A stretch of DNA of 64,000 nucleotides from Lachnospiraceae bacterium (GTDB taxonomy: Bacteria; Bacillota; Clostridia; Lachnospirales; Lachnospiraceae). Where the stretch lies: positions 5,627 through 69,626 of the forward strand of contig CAAEMZ010000047.1 of assembly GCA_900757195.1 (NCBI GenBank), read 5' to 3'. Positions 60,036 to 64,000 of this stretch are shown here, in pieces. Every line of letters begins with the position of its first letter. Positions within the stretch are counted from its first letter, which is position 1. The position numbers were made by a program, and so were the translations under genes. The notes beneath the pieces are model-generated. The model worked only from the letters and a program-made list of their open reading frames with translations. It did not search any database and was not told the origin of the DNA.

Positions 60036-60751
60036 TGCTTTTGGCAGCGATTGAAAGTTCCGGGCTTGTTGCCTCGGTGGCGTTTATGACAGAAGATAAA
60101 TTAATTGGAGAATATACGACGAATTTTAAAAAGACACATTCACAGACACTTTTGCCGATGTTTGACGAAGTGGTGCGGATGACGGGAATCCGGCTGGAGG
60201 ATCTGGATGCGATTGTTGTATCCGGCGGCCCGGGATCTTTTACGGGACTTCGGATCGGTGCGGCAACAGCGAAAGGTCTGGGACTTGCATTGGACAAACC
60301 GCTGATTAGTGTACCGACGGTGGATGCACTGGCTTATAACCTTTACGGGACGCAGCAGGTGATCTGCCCGATTATGGATGCCCGCCGTCAGCAGGTGTAT
60401 ACCGGATTATATACCTTTGAAGGAGATACCTTTAAAGTGTTATGCCGGGAAAAGGCTGTCGGGATCGATGAGATTGTGGAGGAAGTCAACAGCCTTGGAA
60501 AAGAAGTTATCTTTTTAGGCGATGGGGTTCCGGTCCATAAAGAATTTATCCGCGGGCATATCCGGGTCGGATGCAGCTTTGCGCCGCCGCATTTGAACGC
60601 GCAGCGTGCAGGGGCACTGGCAGCGCTTGGAAAGATTTATTTTGAAGAGGGGCGTCTTGAAACGGCGGATGCCCATGTTCCGGAATATCTGCGGCTTTCC
60701 CAGGCAGAACGGGAACTGATGGAACGGAAGAAACGGGAGCAGAAATCATGA
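60035..60751 (+). CDS. tsaB: tRNA t6A biosynthesis protein TsaB
   Basis: 238-residue ASKHA-fold partner of TsaD: ALESS-type start AAIESSG, PGSFTGLRIGAATAKGLG (the highly conserved block near residue 65-80), and DARRQQVYTGLY. It has lost the catalytic metal site and acts as scaffold. It overlaps tsaE by one base and rimI by four, with AGGAGG six bases before ATG. Confidence 0.95.
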   Translation: MLLAAIESSGLVASVAFMTEDKLIGEYTTNFKKTHSQTLLPMFDEVVRMTGIRLEDLDAIVVSGGPGSFTGLRIGAATAKGLGLALDKPLISVPTVDALAYNLYGTQQVICPIMDARRQQVYTGLYTFEGDTFKVLCREKAVGIDEIVEEVNSLGKEVIFLGDGVPVHKEFIRGHIRVGCSFAPPHLNAQRAGALAALGKIYFEEGRLETADAHVPEYLRLSQAERELMERKKREQKS

Positions 60752-61188
60752 AGATAAGACCGATGCTTCCGGAGGATCTGGATGAAGTGACGGCAATCGA
60801 GAACGGCTGTTTTACAGATTCATGGAGCCGTCAGAGCTTTGCAGATTCACTGGAACAGAAAAATGCAGATTTGCTTGTCGTGGAGGAAGAAAAAGGTCAT
60901 GTGGCCGGATACTGCTGTATTTACCGGGTGATGGATGAAGGGGAGATCGTCAATGTAGCTGTTTCTCCGGAATACCGGAAACAGGGGTATGGGGTTGAAA
61001 TGGTCGGACGGCTGATTCGTCAGAGCGGGGAAACGGGGGTCCGCAGGTTCTTTCTGGAAGTCCGGGAAAGCAATATTGCCGGTCAGAAGCTGTATGAACG
61101 GCTCGGATTTGCGGCATGTGGAAAGCGCAGAGGGTTTTATGAGCATCCGAAGGAGGATGCGGTTTTGATGAGCCTGCAGACAGACTGA
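60748..61188 (+). CDS. rimI: Ribosomal protein S18 alanine N-acetyltransferase
   Basis: 146-residue GNAT acetyltransferase. The acetyl-CoA loop is VAVSPEYRKQGYGVEMVGRL (about 70-90), followed by FFLEVRESNIAGQKLYERLGF and the terminal GKRRGFY motif of RimI. It overlaps tsaB by four bases; the tsaB-rimI neighbourhood is widely conserved. The standard target is the S18 N-terminus. Confidence 0.93.
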   Translation: MKIRPMLPEDLDEVTAIENGCFTDSWSRQSFADSLEQKNADLLVVEEEKGHVAGYCCIYRVMDEGEIVNVAVSPEYRKQGYGVEMVGRLIRQSGETGVRRFFLEVRESNIAGQKLYERLGFAACGKRRGFYEHPKEDAVLMSLQTD

Positions 61189-61279
61189 CGGACTGCCAGG
61201 AATCTCCTATGTATTCCGTGTGCGGAATTTTGTATAATAAAGCCGAAACACGATGACAGAATATGCAAAGGAGTAAACA

Positions 61280-61486
61280 ATGGAAAAAAACAGAAAAATT
61301 TGTCATTGCTGCGGAAATGAAATCGAAAATCAGGAATATATTTGTATAGAAAAAATCTGGGGATATTTTTCAAAGGATAAGGATGGACAGAAACACCGGA
61401 TAAATCTGTGTGAGGACTGTTACGATACATGGATTCAAAGTTTTAAATATCCGCCGGAGATTACTGAGATGACAGAACTTTTATAA
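61280..61486 (+). CDS. Small Cys-rich (zinc-ribbon-like) protein, 68 aa
   Basis: Unrecognised protein with CHCC near the N-terminus (Cys8, 10, 11), Cys22, and CEDC (Cys44, 47), enough for one zinc ribbon. It is soluble and starts with a good AAAGGAG eight bases upstream. A possible promoter TATAAT (61233-61238) and a small hairpin ATTCCG-TGTG-CGGAAT (61213-61228) lie before it, so it may begin a new unit running into rnz and tsaD. Function unknown. Confidence 0.75.
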   Translation: MEKNRKICHCCGNEIENQEYICIEKIWGYFSKDKDGQKHRINLCEDCYDTWIQSFKYPPEITEMTELL

Positions 61487-61508
61487 GAAAATATAAAGAG
61501 GGAAAGCT

Positions 61509-62417
61509 ATGTTAGATTTGTGTTTATTGGGAACCGGAGGTATGATGCCTTTGCCCTACCGGTGGCTGACGTCACTGATGCTTCGTTATAATGGAAGCAG
61601 CCTTTTAATCGACTGTGGTGAAGGAACCCAGATTTCCATCCGGGAAAAAGGATGGAGCTTCCGGCCGCTGGACATCATATGCATTACGCATTTTCATGGA
61701 GATCATATCAGCGGTCTGCCGGGAATACTGCTGGCTATGGGGAATTCAGACCGTAAGGAACCTCTGCTGATGATAGGGCCGAAGGGGCTTGAGCGGGTTG
61801 TCAATGCGTTGAGGGTTATTGCACCGGAGCTTCCTTTCAAAATTGAGTTTCTGGAACTCACAGAGCCGCAGCAGCATATTGAAGCTCATGGATACCATAT
61901 CGACGCTTTTCGTGTCAATCATAAAATTACCTGTTACGGATACAGTATATCCATTCCCAGAGCAGGTCTTTTTGACGTTGAAAAGGCAAAAGCAAATGAG
62001 GTGCCGTTGAAATTCTGGAGCAAACTTCAGAAAGGAGAGCGGATTGAAGCTGAAGGCCGGTGTTTTGAACCGGAGATGGTTCTCGGAAATCCGAGAAAAG
62101 GGATTAAAGTGACCTATACGACAGATACCCGTCCGACAGATTCTATCCGGCGGAATGCGGTGGATTCGGATCTGTTTATCTGCGAAGGGATGTATGGCGA
62201 AAAAGGTGACATCAATAATGCTGTGAAATACAAGCATATGACGTTTGAAGAGGCAGCGGGACTTGCGAAGGATGCCGGGGTGCAGGAACTCTGGCTGACC
62301 CATTACAGTCCGGCCATTAATCATCCGGAAGTTTTTATGGATGATGTGCGGCGGATATTCCCGAATGCCCATGCGGCGAAAGACCGCAGATCGATGGAAT
62401 TGAATTTTGAAGAATAA
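61509..62417 (+). CDS. rnz: Ribonuclease Z
   Basis: 302-residue metallo-beta-lactamase-fold enzyme that trims the 3' end of tRNA precursors lacking CCA. Metal site THFHGDH (His61, His63, Asp65, His66 in [12 protein letters not shown]), further ligands in the [21 protein letters not shown] and LTHYSPA regions. It starts 22 bases after the small zinc protein. Both serine tRNAs and tRNA-Gln in the window lack an encoded CCA, so they are its likely substrates. Confidence 0.95.
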   Translation: MLDLCLLGTGGMMPLPYRWLTSLMLRYNGSSLLIDCGEGTQISIREKGWSFRPLDIICITHFHGDHISGLPGILLAMGNSDRKEPLLMIGPKGLERVVNALRVIAPELPFKIEFLELTEPQQHIEAHGYHIDAFRVNHKITCYGYSISIPRAGLFDVEKAKANEVPLKFWSKLQKGERIEAEGRCFEPEMVLGNPRKGIKVTYTTDTRPTDSIRRNAVDSDLFICEGMYGEKGDINNAVKYKHMTFEEAAGLAKDAGVQELWLTHYSPAINHPEVFMDDVRRIFPNAHAAKDRRSMELNFEE

Positions 62418-62430
62418 GAGGAACGGATTT

Positions 62431-63453
62431 ATGGAAAAAGATATTTATATTTTGGCAATTGAATCTTCTTGTGATGAAACGGCGGCAGCCGTTGTGAAAA
62501 ATGGCCGTGAAGTATTGTCGAATGTTATTTCGTCTCAGATTGAACTGCATAAGCTGTATGGCGGCGTAGTGCCTGAAATCGCATCCCGGAAGCATGTGGA
62601 AAAGATCAATCCGGTGATTCGGGAAGCGCTGGCAGCGGCAGGAATGAAACTGGAAGAAATGGATGCCATTGGCGTGACTTACGGCCCGGGACTGGTAGGT
62701 GCGCTTCTGGTTGGAGTGGCTGCGGCGAAAGCGATCAGTTACGCGAAAAATATTCCTCTGGTCGGTGTTCATCATATCGAAGGACATATTTCGGCAAATT
62801 ATATTGAGAATAAAGATCTGGAGCCGCCGTTTCTCGGAATGGTTGTGTCCGGCGGACATACGCACCTGGTGATGGTTAAAGATTACGGCAAATATGAGAT
62901 TCTCGGAAAAACAAGAGATGATGCGGCCGGAGAGGCTTTTGACAAAGTGGCGAGAGCGATTGGCCTGGGATATCCGGGAGGCCCTAAAATTGATAAACTG
63001 GCTAAAGAAGGGAATGCGGAAGCGATTTCCTTTCCGAGAGCGCATATCAGCGATGCGCCGTTGGATTTCAGCTTCAGCGGGCTTAAATCCTCTGTGCTGA
63101 ACTATATTAATTCCTGCGAAATGAAACATGAAGCGATAAACCGCGCCGATGTTGCGGCATCTTTTCAGGCGGCTGTTGTGGATGCAATCGTCAGCCATAC
63201 CGTTGAGGCGGCGAAGACCTATCATATGGATAAGGTGGCACTGGCTGGCGGTGTGGCATCGAATACGGCTTTGCGTGAAGCGATGAAAGAGCGGTGTGCG
63301 AAAGAAGGGCTCCGGTTCTATTATCCATCGCCGATCCTCTGTACGGATAATGCGGCGATGATCGGGTGTGCGGCTTATTATGAATATCTTGCGGGAACCC
63401 GTCATGGACTGGATTTAAACGCGGTGCCGAACCTGAAAATCGGACAGCGTTAG
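62431..63453 (+). CDS. tsaD: tRNA N6-adenosine threonylcarbamoyltransferase
   Basis: 340 residues, catalytic subunit of t6A synthesis. ASKHA fold with [14 protein letters not shown] at the N-terminus, iron-binding HHIEGH (His115 and His119), VSGGHTHLV, and [16 protein letters not shown] 62431 is chosen with AGAGGAA eleven bases upstream; an in-frame ATG at 62407 lies within rnz. With tsaE and tsaB in the same stretch only tsaC/sua5 is missing from the pathway here. Confidence 0.96.
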   Translation: MEKDIYILAIESSCDETAAAVVKNGREVLSNVISSQIELHKLYGGVVPEIASRKHVEKINPVIREALAAAGMKLEEMDAIGVTYGPGLVGALLVGVAAAKAISYAKNIPLVGVHHIEGHISANYIENKDLEPPFLGMVVSGGHTHLVMVKDYGKYEILGKTRDDAAGEAFDKVARAIGLGYPGGPKIDKLAKEGNAEAISFPRAHISDAPLDFSFSGLKSSVLNYINSCEMKHEAINRADVAASFQAAVVDAIVSHTVEAAKTYHMDKVALAGGVASNTALREAMKERCAKEGLRFYYPSPILCTDNAAMIGCAAYYEYLAGTRHGLDLNAVPNLKIGQR

Positions 63454-63617
63454 AGGTCTGGATTTTGGGGTTGATTTTGCAGCGAAATACTATGCCCACA
63501 GGGCATACCGTACATTAATGCTTCGCATGGGCGCGCTCCGTCAAGCTCCGCGCGATAAGGCATATTTTGTATGTAAAAGAAACGTAAAAGAAAATGAAAA
63601 AAAGTCGGAAAAAACAG
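63454..63617. other. Gene-free stretch after tsaD with GC-rich dyads
   Basis: Contains ATGCCC-ACA-GGGCAT (about 63492-63506) and a GC-rich dyad GCGCG ... CGCGC (about 63532-63556). This compact, repetitive-looking block of about 90 bases may be a dispersed intergenic repeat of the genome. No convincing gene is present on either strand. Confidence 0.4.
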
Positions 63618-63646
63618 TTGACATATGAGCAGTGGAATGATATGAT
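63618..63646 (+). promoter_or_regulatory. Upstream promoter of the serine tRNA genes
   Basis: Consensus TTGACA (63618-63623), 17-bp spacer, TATGAT (63641-63646), about 105 bases before tRNA-Ser. Confidence 0.7.
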
Positions 63647-63700
63647 ATGAATCACTGTTTAGCAAAAAAAACAGCGAAGAATATCGTGGGAATGATAAAA

Positions 63701-63734
63701 AATGCTTGACAAGCATTGAGAGACCTGTTAAACT
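63701..63734 (+). promoter_or_regulatory. Proximal promoter of tRNA-Ser with a palindrome over the -35
   Basis: TTGACA (63706-63711), 17-bp spacer, TAAACT (63729-63734), 17 bases before the tRNA. The -35 is embedded in a perfect palindrome AATGCTTG-A-CAAGCATT (63701-63717). Confidence 0.75.
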
Positions 63735-63750
63735 GTTAAAGCACTGTTTT

Positions 63751-63836
63751 GGAGAGGTGTCCGAGTGGTTTAAGGAGCTGGTCTTGAAAACCAGTGACTC
63801 CGAAAGGGGCCGTGGGTTCGAATCCCACCTTCTCCG
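63751..63836 (+). tRNA. tRNA-Ser (anticodon TGA)
   Basis: 86-nt class II tRNA: acceptor GGAGAGG / CTTCTCC, anticodon stem CTGGT / ACCAG around loop CTTGAAA (anticodon TGA), long variable arm GACTCCGAAAGGGGC, T-arm GTGGG-TTCGAAT-CCCAC. The discriminator is G; CCA is not encoded. Confidence 0.96.
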
Positions 63837-63870
63837 TTACGCAGAAGCCGGATATCGGGTTTTGCAGCGG

Positions 63871-63905
63871 TTTATTATAATGAAGGTATCTTTATTATAA
63901 TGAAG
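63871..63905 (+). repeat. Two-copy 20-bp direct repeat between the tRNAs
   Basis: TTTATTATAATGAAG occurs at 63871-63885 and 63891-63905 with a period of 20 bases; each copy contains a TATAAT and could act as a -10 element. Confidence 0.7.
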
Positions 63906-63938
63906 CAATTAAATATATTTTTGTATTCAGCTATACTT

Positions 63939-64000
63939 GGAGAAGTACCCAAGAGGCCGAAGGGGCTCCCCTGGAAAGGGAGTAGGTCGTTAATAGCGGC
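63939..64000 (+). tRNA. tRNA-Ser (anticodon GGA), cut by window edge
   Basis: Begins GGAGAAG; anticodon stem CTCCC / GGGAG around loop CTGGAAA gives anticodon GGA. The variable arm begins and the sequence then leaves the window, so the T-arm and 3' acceptor strand are not seen. Confidence 0.93.

Noticed and set aside
62335..63405. 356-codon open frame antisense to tsaD
   Set aside because: Fully overlapped by an unmistakable tsaD gene; His/Arg-rich nonsense composition typical of antisense frames.

Overview
The window looks like chromosomal core DNA of a Gram-positive gut anaerobe of the Clostridia, most likely a Lachnospiraceae. Supporting signs are long-form HPF, FtsEX beside a coiled-coil M23 hydrolase, ECF transporter S components (ThiW, RibU), an FMN riboswitch, a prfB frameshift, carboxynorspermidine-type polyamine synthesis and many AGGAGG ribosome sites. 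The genus assignment is inference; no rRNA or dnaA is present.

Layout. 1-2.4 kb: polyamine genes (carboxynorspermidine synthase, cut by the window edge, and nspC). 2.5-5.5 kb: a small unknown gene and a TetM-like translational GTPase fused to a Rae1/YacP-type NYN nuclease domain. 5.5-15.9 kb: housekeeping and transport genes (DUF1294, HAD phosphatase, azlCD, corA, thiW-thiM, MATE, AGCS symporter, D-hydroxyacid dehydrogenase, brnQ). 16-20.9 kb: a MarR-controlled heterodimeric ABC exporter. 21-27.5 kb: an SDR of the EF-P-modifying type, then a cell-wall locus (PucR/CdaR-like regulator, ftsE, ftsX, M23 hydrolase) and an S41 protease. 27.6-38.1 kb: a tandem-duplicated lipoprotein, blaI-blaR1, marR-MATE, an ABC pair, a DUF2935 protein and a small lipoprotein. 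38.2-41.8 kb: an Xre-controlled DUF3169/ABC operon with a tandem operator. 41.8-43.9 kb: an AT-rich island holding a short uvrB-like scrap, three hairpins and an AlbA_2/HATPase gene with an 11-bp coding repeat. 44-50 kb: uvrB, tRNA-Gln, an acyl-ACP thioesterase, cvfB, an NlpC/P60 hydrolase and a DnaA-box cluster. 50-58.5 kb: hpf, secA, prfB, an ACT protein with a phosphoglycerate-mutase-like enzyme, and tex. 58.5-64 kb: FMN riboswitch-ribU, a candidate structured RNA, the t6A cluster (tsaE-tsaB-rimI ... rnz-tsaD) and two serine tRNAs, the last cut by the edge.

How parts work together. The two peptidoglycan-hydrolase loci (M23 with FtsEX, and NlpC/P60) share TGTWAH-N5-TGTWAH sites upstream, which suggests a common WalRK-type regulator. 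Several detoxification and transport units carry their own MarR, Xre or BlaI regulator with a recognisable palindrome at the promoter. hpf, secA, prfB, the TetM-NYN fusion and the t6A genes all bear on translation. The best candidates for new biology are the GTPase-nuclease fusion, the 11-bp repeat in the AlbA_2/HATPase gene that could switch its DNA-binding tail on and off, the DnaA-box cluster away from any dnaA gene, and the orphan RNA before tsaE.
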